Source of the DNA: Sipunculus nudus
Taxonomy: Eukaryota > Annelida > Sipuncula > Golfingiida > Sipunculidae
NCBI GenBank assembly: GCA_026874595.1
Contig: CM049317.1
Span: 35,306,901-35,370,900 of the forward strand
Direction of reading: 5' to 3'
Length of the DNA: 64,000 bases
In this document: in pieces, positions 1 to 13,451 of the stretch
How the letters are laid out: each line of letters starts with the position of its first letter
How positions within the stretch are numbered: the stretch's first letter is position 1
Program-made: the position numbers and the translations under genes
The notes under the pieces: generated by a model
Told to the model about the DNA's origin: nothing
Seen by the model: the letters and a program-made list of their open reading frames with translations, nothing else
The model's database searches: none

Positions 1-119
1 GACATTCAGGTGGTACAGTACCATTAAAAAACTCAGACGTGCTTAACAACCTGGATGCCAAACTGTCACACCTTACCGCTCAACAACAACGAGACCACAA
101 GAAGGCTCTTGGGAGGAGG

Positions 120-290
120 TGTGTTGCGGGGTGACATAAGAGCGGACCGAACTGTAAAGCTTGCTTTTCTAGTGAAGCGGTTGGTACGCCGGACTTGTGC
201 GCCACCGTAATGGGTTCGAATCCCGGATCGGCCCAGAATATTCCCCTGAATTATTTGCCTTCGTAACAAATGGGGGCTCGTCCAACGTGA
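120..290 (+). repeat. tRNA-derived SINE, copy 1
   Basis: A tRNA-like head contains an A-box-like stretch near 170-184 and a B-box (GGTTCGAATCC) at 213-223. The same arrangement recurs in copy 2 at 383-548, including the lead-in GGGGTGACATAA.AGCGGACC and the tail ending TTCGTAAC. The 5' side does not pair with the 3' ATCGGCCC as a tRNA acceptor stem would, so this is a SINE head and not a functional tRNA gene. Confidence 0.6.
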
Positions 291-382
291 CGGTAAATTT
301 TGTAGCCCAGGGAATAAGCTAACCAAAGTGTGACTCCTGGGGTAATTAGTCTTGTTCTGATAATAGAACGCTCTCAAAAGGG

Positions 383-548
383 GGTGTGTAATGGGGTGAC
401 ATAAAAGCGGACCGAACTGTTTCCTGTTACGAGATATTTGGCCCTCTTGCTAGCGAAGCGGTTGGTACGCCAGACTTGTGCGCCACCGACATGGGTTCGA
501 ATCCGGGATCGGCCCTACGTTTTCGCCTGAGCAATTTGTCTTCGTAAC
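383..548 (+). repeat. tRNA-derived SINE, copy 2
   Basis: Second copy of the element at 120-290, with the same tRNA-like head (about 440-515) and B-box near 493-503. Relative to copy 1 it carries extra sequence around 420-448. That extra sequence recurs exactly at 776-804. The copy runs directly into an AT microsatellite. Confidence 0.6.
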
Positions 549-562
549 TATATATATATATT

Positions 563-606
<44 letters not shown>
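547..606. repeat. (AT)n microsatellite
   Basis: Nearly pure AT dinucleotide run with one TTTATTAT interruption. Similar runs recur at 8148-8190, 13208-13258, 13410-13447, 16097-16141, 18609-18644, 19355-19378, 24436-24481, 24696-24724, 48448-48460, 52173-52246, 54314-54364, 54455-54547, 54690-54733, 54835-54877, 59441-59471 and 60655-60700. They create artefactual open frames made of Ile-Tyr repeats. Confidence 0.95.
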
Positions 607-609
<3 letters not shown>

Positions 610-775
610 CTTTGTTTGTAGGCGGAGAGCAGAGCGGACATTTTGTGTCCTCATACACAAAATGGCTACCGAAAGTGAAATTCCTTTCATTCATTGTGTA
701 TCACAAAAGCCTTGTATAAGCAAAAGGTTCTAAACATAAAAATGGCAAAATGCCAAACAATTCATTGATGTTTAA

Positions 776-804
776 TTTCCTGTTACGAGATATTTGGCCC
801 TCTT
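776..804 (+). repeat. 29-bp direct repeat (second copy; first at 420-448)
   Basis: The 29 bases starting TTTCCTGTTACGAG are identical at 420-448 and 776-804. They flank a 327-bp segment with the SINE tRNA-like head and the AT run. This could be a long target-site duplication or the scar of a local duplication. Confidence 0.6.
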
Positions 805-3091
805 TTCTATTAAAGTCTACTAAGAAATATAGTGACATGGATTATAGTGACATATAGTGACATATTAATAAATATAGTGACAAGCACATGGATTGTCGGC
901 TGTTTTGTGAAAGGAACATGGTTTTTAGTATAAATCAATTTCTTGAACATACGCCGCCTAGTTGCTTATAATAGGTTTTAATGATTTGTATTGTCTTACT
1001 CGGCATGTCATAAAATCTGTTTCGATTATTATACTATTTTATTTTTATTATAATTTACATTTAATAAATCACATTTTTCAAATTAACTGAATGACAAATT
1101 GAAAATATCAGGGGCCGGCATTAAAAACATTACTCAGAAGAGACTACGAAACAGTTTACTATATAACTTGCGATGCAAACCTGCGGAAAAAAGGGACTCT
1201 CTCTGTCTCTCTCACAGTTAGCGGGGTTTAAACACCTTTAGTTTCGCCTTTGTTTGGTAATCTATATCTATGCATCTACAAAAAAAAATTGACTACAAAA
1301 CATGCGTCTCAGTTGCCTATTAAGTTTAAAGTACTTTTAATTTCGCTGATTTTAAGTAATTTTTTAACTAATCGTTTGCAGCTGAGCATATTGTATTTCA
1401 TAATCACAAGCATCATATCTTTCTTTGGAATCCGGACAATTTACATGTGCGTTAAATAACACGTTTTATTTTTCAAATAAAACTCTGTACTTCTCTGAAG
1501 TGCCAAGCATTTTCCAAATTGTTACCTTGCATTCACTATGCGAGTTTTGAAAAATGTGGAAAATACAGTTTTACTGAATCGTTAGCTAAAACCACTAAAT
1601 ATATAACAGTAAGAAAGTCATTAGTGTTTGTTTGTTATATTTATTCACAGTGTATATTTACTATTAACCTTTAATATTGGTTGCCAGTTCAACTGGAGAT
1701 GCAGTGGCTCAGTTGCTTGACACGCATTAGGGGCAATAACAGAATGTCAATGTAGAAGAGTCGTGCTTTACTGGTCCTGACCCTTAAGGTCATATATCAG
1801 CGGCAAAACATACTTTAACTATGACTGACGTGCATGCTGTACTTGGTCTATGTAAACATGAATTAATTCACCAGCATGTCTCCTACCAACTTATCAGCAA
1901 GATTCATATTGGATCGAGACCTCTTACGATGCAAGGTCAAAGATGTGTAGGTCGTTCCCATAGAAAAATCCACTTACTTATAACCTCGAGGTCTGATACT
2001 CATTTAAATAGACATATACATACTCTTTACCAAGAAGCCAAATTTTCGATAGAAAGGGTGTTATTTTTTTGTGTAGGTAAAATAAAAAAGACACATTTCT
2101 ATTTAATTCTCCCATAAATGTTATGTAGTAATATACACACAAACACGCACACATAAATATATATAAATATATTTTAATTTACAAAATTTTAAGTACTTAG
2201 TTTTACTCATAGCCTTTGTAAAGTACAGGAATGAAGTTCATCTTCCCAAATATTTCTTGGAATTACATGAAAAGATGATATATATATTCTATGAATTGTT
2301 ATTTGGTGACATAAAATATATAGAGTATGTAGTGTAGTGTTTTATATTGAATGATTTTGCTACCACGTACCTACCTGCGGTAATTATTTCCACATTTGTG
2401 TCATTTGTTGGTGAACATGGTACTTATTTTAAGCCAAGATATACTTTGGCTGCTTTTGAGAAAGGCACTTTTCTGAATTAGTAATATATTCCTATATTGC
2501 TCCTATATATTGAAAGTTGTGTGAGATGACTGGGTATCGTAACGGGATGGTGAACACTGAATGCATAATCTGGTGTGTTGATATGCTTAGGAGAAAAGGT
2601 TACTCTGCGGAGTCAGTTCTCATATCAATGTGTACATAGCCATTGACTGGCACAATGTTTGCGTATTATGACCTCCCATGGCAACATTTGACCTTCGTAC
2701 TAAAAACAGACAACTGAAGTGCACTATGTCGGTCGTTTAGAACATTTGGCGTACCGCTCATCGCCTGAATATACATTATAAATTACAATTTATTGTAAAT
2801 ATGCCGAAAATTAATTTAAAACAAATACTTTTTTCATAGTAAAATTTGAGATTTGGCATCGGCAGCCTCACATATTTTCTTTTCTTTGAAATCTTTTAAC
2901 TTTATAGATAGTCTAAGATTATAAACTATAATTAGCAAACTCAAATAGAATGAATTTTGAATGGATACTTTGGAAGTAGAAAATATGAGGGAACAAGGTT
3001 CCCTTCTCAAACATTGTGGCAGACTGCTGTTGTTATTAACATTTGTTAAAAGTCTCGTCAATTTGGGTTTTTTTCAGGTGTTAAGGGATGG
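805..3091. other. Gene-free stretch
   Basis: AT-rich sequence without a supportable exon. It holds a small degenerate tandem of ATAGTGACAT units at about 830-885 and a tRNA-A-box-like fragment near 1700-1740 that lacks a B-box. The open frames at 1250-1459 and 1821-2117 show no splice context or domain signal. Confidence 0.5.
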
Positions 3092-3189
3092 TTCGCATAC
3101 GGTGGCTGATTTAGGACACAGAAAAAAAAATATTTATCTCGTGATCTCGAGATAACATCTCGAGATCTCGACATAGAATTTCGCAAGAA

Positions 3190-3465
3190 AAAAAAATTTA
3201 GGAATCAAAAAAAAAATTTTTAGGAAGCAAAAAAAAAATTTTAGGAAGCAAAAAAAAAAATTTAGGAAGCATAAAATAAAATTATATGAAGCAAAAAAAT
3301 TTTTTAGGAAACAAAAATTTTAGGAAGCAAAAAAAAAAATTTAGGAAGCATAAAACAAAATTTTATGAAGCAAAAAAAAATTTTTTAGGAAGCAAAAAAA
3401 AAAAATTTTAGGAAGCAAAAAAAAAAAAAAATTAGGAAGCAAAAAAAAAAATTTAGGAAGAAACC
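3190..3465 (+). repeat. Tandem ~20-25 bp repeat inside left TIR
   Basis: About a dozen units of TTAGGAAGC followed by an A-run of variable length and ATTT. The mirror-image array (TTTTGCTTCCTAAAA units) occupies about 4690-4885 inside the right TIR, so the array belonged to the inverted repeat before or during its amplification. Confidence 0.85.
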
Positions 3466-4689
3466 CCAGCTGGGAATGGGTCTTATAACGTCACTTTGAC
3501 GTATAAACATTTTATCTAAAGGCTACTAGTATACAAGCCACTTGAGCAAGTGTTAACATACAGATAAAAACATGTAACCAAGTTATTGAAAGATCACTAG
3601 TTGATATTCGTTAGAGCATGTGAAACAATGCAGTATTTTTCATTTACAGAAATCTGTAATCTCTGAATTGAAGCCAGATGTTTCTGCCGGACGTCTTTCT
3701 TACGATCGGTGGCAATTTTTGCACCCCCCCCCCCCTGACCCATGTTATAAAAAAAACGTGGATATAGACAAAGACACCGCCTTTACCCATGCCATTGGCT
3801 CATTTTTATGAAAGATTAATAGATTATGTTTACCTAAAATTATGTTTATGATTACTTTCACTTCTTTAATATGTATATGCAAAGTTTTTACAAAGATTCT
3901 ATAAATAAGGCAGGTGAATAGCGACTTTAAGACCAAAGCAAAGCATTTTGCTGAAGAAAAATCATGATGAGAGATGATCGAAATTTTAAACCGTTTATTT
4001 ATGAATATAAAACATTTATGAAGATAGTTGATTAAATTAATCTGAGCTATAGTAAGAGCTATAGTGGATCAAGACTTGGGCTTTAGGGGCTGAAGCAACG
4101 CCCCTCCCCGACCCCCCCCCCCCCCCCCGGCGTACCTACCCGAAAACACAGTAATCAGTTTTAGCATATTTTAATTTATGATGGTCTAATACATGTTCCA
4201 TAAAACGACACACCATTTCAATAAAACAAAAGCTGAAAGAAATTGTACAAAAAGCGTGTTTCTATAAGAAGCTCATATTTGTTTGTATTCTTAAAATAAT
4301 AAGGTACCCACAATGCATGCATGCAGACCTAAACATTTCTATTTGAGTGTTTTAACAGACATGGCTCCGAATCCGCCGTTCAGGTAGAATGTTTCAGATT
4401 CTTTAGGCTTTGACATCTTCCTTACGGATATGAATATTAAATATTGAATTTATATTGAACTTTTCTTCAACTCGCCTTATCTCACGGGATATACAAAATT
4501 GATTGATTTTAAATTAATTATATTGTATTACCGTTCAGTTAAACACAGTATACATGGTCTTTGTTTTATAATTGCAATAGTAAGCACTCTTAACGTATAC
4601 TGTCCCCATAAGGTTGCTTTGTTTTATGTCAATTTAGCTTCGAATGGTTCGTACAAGTGTGACATTTTTTCTGGAGATCTCGAAAGATA

Positions 4690-4972
4690 ATTTTTTTTTT
4701 TGCTTTCTAAAAATTTTTTTATTTTGCTTTCTAAAACTTTTTTTTTTTTGCTTCCTAAAAATTTTTTTTTTGCTTCCTAAAATTTTTTTTTTTTTTGCTT
4801 CCTAAAAATTTTTTTTTGCTTCCTAAAATTTTTTTTTTTTTGCTTCCTAAAATTTTTTTTTTTGCTTCCTAAATTTTTTTTTTTGGCGAAATTCTATGTC
4901 GAGATCTCGAGATGTTATCTCGAGATCACGAGATAAATATTTTTTTTTCTGTGTCCTAAATCAGCCACCGTA
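4690..4972 (-). repeat. Right terminal inverted repeat
   Basis: Reverse complement of 3098 onward. It contains the tandem TGCTTCCTAAA array and then the palindromic CTCGAGATCTCGA block and the terminal CAGCCACCGTA. The element's target-site duplication TTCGCA follows at 4973-4978. Confidence 0.8.
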
Positions 4973-5308
4973 TTCGCAGGCAAAGGAAGAACAACTTTTT
5001 TATGTATACATCTATTAATATTGTAAAATCAAGGACGACCGCTACCACTACATATGCATGCTCGCAATAGAGGAATCTAAATTAAGATTGCGCTTGATGG
5101 CTGTGACCTTTACGCGAACGATGTTTTGACTGAGCTGACACCAATGGCCAACGCAGTAATTTGAGCTATATTTGTGTAGGTCGAGCCAGATATTCTTTTA
5201 TAAACCAGCTGCTCCCATGGAAAATCCACGGCTCTATCTGATGCATATTTTTGTAATGAGCTGATAGGAAACTAAACGACGCATATTTTAATTCTAAGGT
5301 TTTTGCAG

Positions 5309-5762
5309 GAACTTTTGTCATGTGGTTCACTTATATGATATAAAGATTACTTCTGCTAGGATTTTCAAGGAACATCGTCCCCAAAATATTTACATAGAAA
5401 GAAAAATTATTCTATTCCAGAAATCACACAAAAAAATAATTTTTTTTGCCCCGATAAACAACATAGGTCTGAAAGCTTCATTGCTTGGGAAATATTGTAG
5501 ATATAACGATTGTATAAAGAAGCATTCTACCGTTAAATTATATGAAAGATGCTCAGGCCACATCGTAAAACACGATGTTTATTCAGTGTACTCAGTTGAG
5601 GGTATAGTCAAAGGCATGTTAACAGACACCTGCGCTGTTTTTATACACATGCATATGTCGTTGAAGTCTCTTATACGCGAAACGTATAGCTGTCAATGTG
5701 AAATAGATTGGCCCAGAAAAATATATTCCAACAGTATTAAATTGGACAACTCTTTTAGATAA
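5309..5762 (+). CDS. Hypothetical exon / ORF, unrecognised
   Basis: The frame stays open for about 151 codons after a plausible acceptor (TTTTTGCAG at 5300-5308) and stops with TAA at 5760-5762. The product would be basic, with seven cysteines, no membrane helix and no domain I recognise. No upstream exon or in-frame ATG near the acceptor was identified. In DNA this AT-rich an open frame of this length is suggestive and not decisive. It lies just outside the foldback-like element. Confidence 0.25.
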
Positions 5763-8143
5763 AAAGAAAGTAGGTTGATATATTTCGATGAAAGCATTTA
5801 TAACTTCCGCCTTGGTTCGTTGTATTGTCTTTCAGCAAATTAACGCAAAATGTAATATACAGATTAAACTTCATCCGTATTCCATTTTTCGAGTTTATCG
5901 GAATCACCTTAATATATTTTTTTTCTTAAGTGCCATAAACACAATTCCTCAAAGGAATAATTATAAGGAGTAACTGGTAACTGGCTTCTACTCCTTTTTC
6001 CCGGAGTAGTTGAAGCCGTGTTTCTGAATCATGACAATGTTTTTCATGAAACGTGCACGTTTGAACGAACGACTGATTAGTAGATTCTGGCGGGGGTTTT
6101 AAAGTCCCCAAGAGATTGAGGACCCTTAGAAGTGTGTGCAATCCCCCCCCCCCCCCCCCGCTTCCTCTTGAAAAAAAAACTTTTTTTCAAACAACCCATA
6201 AATCGGCCGAACTATTAAAACCATGGTTATCATCGAAATATACTTCTGAATGTATAAAAATCAACATACCTGTAAACCTATAAAACTGTGATCGTGTAAA
6301 GGATCTCAGCTCTTTGTGTCCACTCAACGAAAAAAAAATGCTCCCTATTTAAAGATTCATGTGGACATGTGTTCCACGCTTGAAATTTAAAGTTTTACTT
6401 TCTTTTGAGAGAGTAAAATTCCTTATGAATATATTCCGATTTAATGAAAATGAGGTTCAGTGGGGATTATAGGTCGCCTCCTGAAAAAGCGTGACAGGCA
6501 AAAAATGTTTTGCTGAACATTTGAAGAGGGTTAGGGTAAAGACATATCAATAGTCCATTTCATTTGGGGGTAATAAGAATCACTACAGTATATATTTTCT
6601 TATAAACCATTATGAAAAAGGATCATTCCTTTGTCCCCGTGTGGAAGCCACCCATTCGTATTCATTTGTTCTGAATTCGTGTTACTGAAGCAATACAGTG
6701 TTCACTCATGAAACGCATATACGTGAACACAAGACTTATATTAAAGGATATTCTGGTGGAGGTCTGTGCGCCCTGACGACAGATTGTAGTTTTTTCTCAA
6801 TTTAAAGATGTACTGGTGATATTTTTTTTATGTTTCAACGTCCCTACAGACAACGCATCTTAACAAATATATGTGACCCCCGATTAAAAACCTTTACTTC
6901 CTTTTGAGTGGGAAAATTCCTTTAGAGGCGTTACAATGGATATGGGGGATCAATGGGGATTACAGTGGACCCGCGTGACCGCGTATTGCACGGAAACGCC
7001 TTTTTGGCAGGACATGCGCTCTGGCCACGGTCTTACCAGGCCAGTGAAAATCCCCGAGGCGCCTCCAGAAAAAGCGTCGCATGCGTGGAGGACCTTGCAG
7101 CACAAAAGAAATAAAGGCACCTAATGGGGAAATATAAAAATTATTAATTATTCAGCTTAATAGGGCATTATCCCGCAAACTAAAACAAACTTGTCCCATA
7201 ATAACTTAATATTAAACAAATCTAAATCGACTATTATCAATGTTTGTAGGAGCGCGGGCTACAGGCTAGTGAAGAGGCTATTTTCCGGGGGGGGGGGTCG
7301 ATTTTTGCATTTGGAGATATTGTATGAGCCTTCCCAAAACTACATTTTTTTACCAATCTTCATACTATCAAACCACAAGCATAGGTGCTCTCAGCGAGCG
7401 GTTCTGGTGACTTCCATGAATAAGGAACAAGGAAATTGAATATATATATTCTTTTTCAGATGTATTGTTTTTATTTGTCTCGTTGAATTTGATTGTTCAT
7501 TAGATTTTATTTCTGTAGAGGAGTAGCTGACAGAGGCTTGAATATATATAGATGTTTTCACCGACGGCCAAGCCTTTAAAGAAATTTCATCGAAATATAA
7601 GTGAGAACATTCGTAGATATATGACACAAACAGACATGCACACGCAGCCGATAACATAACCTTCCACCGCCATCATTTGTTGAGATACTAAAGCGTGATA
7701 GTATAAGATAAGGGAACTAACTGTTCATCAAAGGGGAGGGTTTTTTTCCGATATCACAAAATATGTCAATTTATTTTCCACTTTTTTAAATCTATTGTCT
7801 TTCTAGTCCATTGTCCATTGCTAATGTGCTCAGTACACATTTCACTCCAGAGGGTTCAAAAGTAATCTCACGGTTAAGACCTTGGCATATTGTCTAAATG
7901 CATAAAACTGACTGAATACTAAGACAAAAGAGTTCCGTGTAGAACCAAAATTGTTCCTCGCAATGGTCCAAGTGGGGAACCTGTATTGTGCTTACTTAAA
8001 CCTTAAACACGGATTTCTTTTTTAAACATTTTTTATAGATAACATGAAATTTCTCACATTAGTTCTATCCTATATATAAAAGATAAGTCTTTCAGATGAA
8101 ACAGGGTACAATTTATTTAAAAAAAGAAAGCATCAAGAACAAG

Positions 8144-8202
<59 letters not shown>

Positions 8203-9292
8203 TATATTATCAGTTGTGAGTATAACATATTCGCATATCTAAGAGCAACGCACATATTGGACTATTACATGTACATATCTTGGTGGAAACTACTTTGAAA
8301 CATATCATCATAAAGATGTGATCCGCTACAAAAATAAATACGTGATACACCAAACAATTAAAAACATTTAGCTTGATTGCCATGCCAAAGGCACATGAGT
8401 ATGGATCTATTTGTGAGACATACCAACATGTAGGATGCTGCAAAGATATGTGATACTCCAAAATATAAATATAGGTTTAGGCTGAATGAAATGCAAGGTT
8501 CATAAATATAATCTGTTTACAAAAGGCCAACGATGTGTTACCATAGAGGCGGGTAATGTTTTTATCATATACACTTTTATTTATTTCTCTCTTTCCTTGA
8601 CACAACTTTAAATGTGTCACCTTTAAAAAGGTATACAATCATTTTAAAATCACGTGAACACATACGCAAAATACCCACTTTTATTGTGATGTAAATAAGC
8701 CCTAGGCTGCCATATTGACCTAGATTTTATATCAAGTACTAATACATATTTCAGGATATCTTATTAATAGAAGTGGAAACCCTTATCACTATATTTATTT
8801 TGTTTACGTTTACAAATAATTGAAAAAATGCCAACATTTCAATATTCTTGTGTTCATTAAATAAAATGTTTGAGATATATCCAAGGATTCACTAAACAGT
8901 CCCATAAAATAATCCTACTCCTAGACTTTGATTTAGTCTAAAAATGTTAATGATTTTGACAGGCCCTTGGTTTGCTGTGGCAGCCAATATTGCGCCAGAC
9001 TACAAGCAGTAAGCATTTCAGCCTCAACTTAGCTCTTTAGAACTGTGTGTTAGTATTGCAAATGTAGACATGGGAAATATTCGCGAGCATACACTTTTCG
9101 CGATTTCGAAGGCTGTTATTATGGTTATGATAAGCCGATAATTCGCTCTCAGTGTAGTGAATAGCAGGAGCATAGATTGCACACATTACGTGGGACCGCA
9201 AGGTTTCGCGAAAACCACCTGTTCTACAATATTCAATTTTATTGAAAGCACCGACTGCAGATATTACATATGACTTCATTTGTTATTTTAGG
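5763..9292. other. Gene-free stretch with degenerate repeats
   Basis: No supportable exon. Segments at about 6385-6510 and 6885-7085 share blocks (TTTACTTYCTTTTGAG, AATGGGGATTA, CGCCTCC.GAAAAAGCGT) and look like two diverged copies of one repeat; the second is locally GC-rich. Homopolymeric C or G runs occur at 6144-6160 and 7287-7297. An AT microsatellite is at 8148-8190. Confidence 0.45.
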
Positions 9293-9528
9293 GGCCTGGA
9301 CAGTCTAGGGGTAAAACGTTCGGCTCTCTCCGCTGGCGACCCAGGTTCGATCGCCGGTGTGGGCATGTGAGTGGGTTGTAGTTACCATCAATGACCGGTG
9401 GTTTTCTCCGGGCTCTCCGGTTTCTTCCACTCCTACAGACTACCGAACGTCATCATCAGAGCCTTGGGGAAGGCCTTGAATAGTTTAATAACTAGTTGTA
9501 AAATCGATGTAAAATAAATGCACACCCT
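9293..9528 (+). repeat. tRNA-headed SINE with conserved core
   Basis: An A-box-like TCTAGGGGTAAAACG and a B-box GGTTCGATCGCC (9344-9355) precede the core GTGGTTTTCTCCGGGCTCTC at about 9399 and a 3' end TAACTAGTTGTAAAATCGATG. The core and tail recur in reverse orientation at about 42760-42890. Shared cores of this kind are typical of SINE superfamilies in marine invertebrates; assigning the exact family needs a repeat library. Confidence 0.7.
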
Positions 9529-12500
9529 CTCAAATGGATTCACCAATGGCTTATAATTTTCTTGGGACCATTAGTCCTATTTAATCACACAAAACTGCTC
9601 TTTGTTCATTAACCTCTAGACTAATATATCCAGCTAGATAGTCTATCCGAGGTATACTTATTGCTGCTTATATCAGGATAACCGTGGGGGGGGGGGGGTT
9701 CGGTTGAAGGGGGAATTGATGATGCAATAGAAGGATTCTCTCGCAATCGTGTCATGTAAAGTGATGTGATTAATCAAGATAATCAAATAACTATTGATTT
9801 TGAAAGGAAGGGTGCACCAAGCGCAGAAATAGAAGTTTTTATTACACTTTAATTTTAAAGATTGGTATTTTTTTAGAAAGAAAGCAAAGAATTTTTACCA
9901 GCATATATCTGTGATTGTAATGAGAAGAAATTTTCTCCAAATTAGTCCAAAGAACCTTTTTGTATAAAAAAAAACTTCCTTAGCTTCACATTGAAAGAAC
10001 GGAAAGACCTCTCTCTTCTAATTTCCAGTTGTTAACTCAAACTGTAAAATTGTTTGAAATATACAACGTGTTCCCTTTCGTTATTTTGTAGTTTTTTTAG
10101 TTAAACCAATGAAGTATTAAACATTTTTTAATATATTTAACCTGACCAATTCTAATAGACACAATATAACTTTGACATGCTTAATCCATTAAAATTATTC
10201 ACTCAGCATGTATTAAATATTAAGCTTTATTATAATCATTAAAAGATAAAATTATGTAATGTTTCCAATTGCAAACATTAAAAAAGTTATTATGCATGTT
10301 AATAAAGGGAAATCACCTCTGTATGCCTTGATACATTTTTAAAGTATCTACCATTTAATTAAACTTCAGTCCAGTCAGGATTATGAACTGCCATCAGTGG
10401 TTTAGTTAACAGGTGATAGGCAATGCATTACCCGGTATGTGCTTATTTCGGCAAGCCGCACACAGCCTGGCATATGCTCATTAACCATATCATATATTTA
10501 ATTTTTTTTTTGTAAAGCGTCTGGAGAAAGGTTTCACATGTATCACCCACCATAAAATCTACAATATTTCTTGTGGCTCGTTTCTAGAAATGAGAACAGC
10601 ACTTCCACAAATGTAAAAGGGAAAATCTAAATTATATTGAGTTGTCCAAAGTATTTTTAAGTTAAACATTCAGACTTGCACAAAACCCTCAGTTGTCATG
10701 TGTAGAGCGTAACACAAAGACAATTGAATAGAACAAATATATTAACCGGTGCATTTTAGATTAGGACGCACCTACCAACCTTACTCTAATATAACACTTA
10801 TTAAAGGAGACTTACGGTCCCGTTTAAAAACTGCCACAGCTCCCCCTTTAATATAAACTTAACCTGTATTTATTGGGAGATCCACTACTGCAGTTTTTCG
10901 GTTTGTAATTTTCAAAATGCTTCACAAATCCCACCGAAATATATGTATTTCTATTCTCAAAGTTCCTTTTTTCGTCCAAAACAAATAACCGGTTCTGTAA
11001 ATTTCTATTTATGTGACCAAGCTCACGAACATTTGTTGACCATTGCAGGGTTTTACTTCATAAAGTTTTATGATCATATGTAATAATTTTAAAATTTACT
11101 GTTTATTTCTTCGATTTTTTTTCGTCGGGATATAAAATGCTAATCAACCGTTATACTTTATAGCTTTATTTTAATAAAGGTTTAGAAATACTTTTGCGCT
11201 AAGTAAATAAACGCCCAAATAAGCGTCTTTAAGACACAATGTATTCGTGTAAAGCCATCTATTTACTTTTAAGTGCAATGCTGTTAATGCTTATAAATTA
11301 TAATATGATAAACAATATTTACACTGCTTACTCTATCAATATTAGATAGTTTTCTAACGAATTTAGGTACCGAGGGAGTGCTAGCTAAAATAGGTACGCT
11401 GACGTTTGATTAGGATGCTTGAAACTTTGTTAAAATTTTGCTCTAGAATACAAGAAGAGGTATGCTGTGTCTGAATGGCCTGTATAGTTTGAGATGATTC
11501 TATGACTTATAGGGTGCATGTTGTATGCCAACATGATCTTATATGTTATATATATGCCTTTACATATGTTTATCGACAATGTTCATATACACTCACGAGT
11601 ATGTACATTGTTTGAGAATTGTAATGACGTTATAAAAATGATTTAATGTGATATAACGGAGGGGGGACTTTATAATGTTACAAAGTTAGTGCTCATATCA
11701 ACGTTAGGGAAATTATGTTAAATGACTGTCGCGTTGTTTAGGTGCAATAATCTCAACTTGGTAACGTTTACCTGTGCACACATATGCCTGCCAAAAAAAA
11801 AAGACAATAGCGCCGAGGGGCCAAACTTTGATCTTTTGTAGCACTGTTATAGACCATGATGGTCTTTCTTTACTCTTGTTATAGCCTGTAAATATACCGC
11901 TCACACCCTGGACATAATGTAAATCAATTGACAGCAAAGTGATAATATTATTTTGTACGAATTTAAAATAATGGGAATAGGAATTTTACAAATTATTGTA
12001 TTTAATTACATTTACTGACGCAGGAGATTGGCTGTTTTAAACTATGATGACGACTTCGAGTTGAACACAAATCCCAGTATGTGTTCACCAGTACATGAAC
12101 GTTAAGGATACCCTGCTTGTTCGGAAAATACTTCAAAGAGTTCTAGCAATATTTACAATAGGGAAAGGAAGAAGTTATTTAATTTTGGAGAATCGATGTT
12201 TCCTTTTTAGATGAGAGAAAACTAAACTGTAGGAAAAAGGTGGAATTGGATTATCTAGACCACATTTTGTCCACCCATTTTAAAATTTACATCTTCTTCT
12301 ATAGCCCACGAGCACTTATTCTTAAGTAGTCAGTATACAACAATATACTGTTAAGGATGGGTTTTAACTTGCTTCCACTTAAAACACAAACTTCATGCAG
12401 GCACGCATGGTAAAACGTATTTGATGCAGACCAAGTTGATGATATCGTTTTTATTCCAAGTAAAAACATTCAGCGATGTGCATTGGGCTACGTGCTGGGC

Positions 12501-13211
12501 CTGCTTTACTCAACAGTCCCGCAACACCCTTTTTCTCCGAGACATGGTGACATCACAAAACATTTCATCACCATTATCTTTTCTGTTTGGTCGCAAATAT
12601 GATTATATAATTTATTTATTTATTTTTTTTTTGGCTCGGTTTTACTCATTACTTGCTCTGACGTCACACGTCTACAGCCTAATATGGTGTGAGCTCTAAT
12701 GTATGTCAACAAAAACGTTTCTGGATTTCCCCATCTGATGTCTTTCAATTATTTCAAGCTACCATCCTACGTGCTAAAATGTATGAATATCTTATAAAAA
12801 TATAAAATTAATCTAAATTGTGCAATATAAAATGAACATAGCATTTTACCTGAGACGTTTATGTTTTTTTCTTCTTTGCTAACTTCGTCCTTGATATGGT
12901 GACTGTGACATGAAATGCTTACATTGAAAAATAGTCAAAATGTTATTATATTCTGGAAAAGGATGATGGGTGCTTTTCAGTAACTCAGCTATATTCACCT
13001 GTGAGGAATAATCAATTGTATAATAAGTTTTTGAATGTTGTATGCATAATTAAGGCAAAACACTTATAAAAGAAAAACAAAGAAAAAATTAAAAAGTTTA
13101 TGAATGTATGAATTTATGATTTCATTCAAATTCAAGCATTTCCCTTATGTTCATGTGAATTGTTAAATTAAGTTCTATGTTATGAACACACACAAACATA
13201 TATCTTTATAT

Positions 13212-13265
<54 letters not shown>

Positions 13266-13404
13266 CAAGTATATGATTAGCATTTATAAGTGTACAGTAT
13301 TTTAGGCAAGACACTGACAAAAGAAAAAAAAAATAAACAAACACACACATGCAAATGCATGAAATAACTGCCAGATTCAAGCAGTTCACATGTGGTCATG
13401 TGAA

Positions 13405-13451
<47 letters not shown>

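Larger units (their letters stand above)
3098..4972. mobile_element. Non-autonomous TIR / foldback-like DNA element
   Basis: About 280-370 bp at each end are reverse complements of each other: both begin TACGGTGGCTGATTTAGGAC, then A-rich sequence, then CTCGAGAT palindromes, then a tandem array. The element is flanked by a perfect 6-bp direct repeat TTCGCA (3092-3097 and 4973-4978), as expected for a target-site duplication. The interior (about 3470-4685) has no convincing transposase frame, so the copy is probably mobilised in trans. Confidence 0.8.

Noticed and set aside
440-515. Functional tRNA gene
   Set aside because: B-box is good, but the 5' and 3' ends do not pair as an acceptor stem, and a second copy exists at 120-290; this is a SINE head.
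3190-3465. CRISPR-like array
   Set aside because: Units are contiguous A-rich tandem repeats without unique spacers, mirrored in the other arm of an inverted repeat in a eukaryotic genome.
12852-12998. Two small minus-strand exons continuing lectin B
   Set aside because: Splice sites look fair, but the phases lead to immediate stops after the lectin exon and there is no membrane helix.
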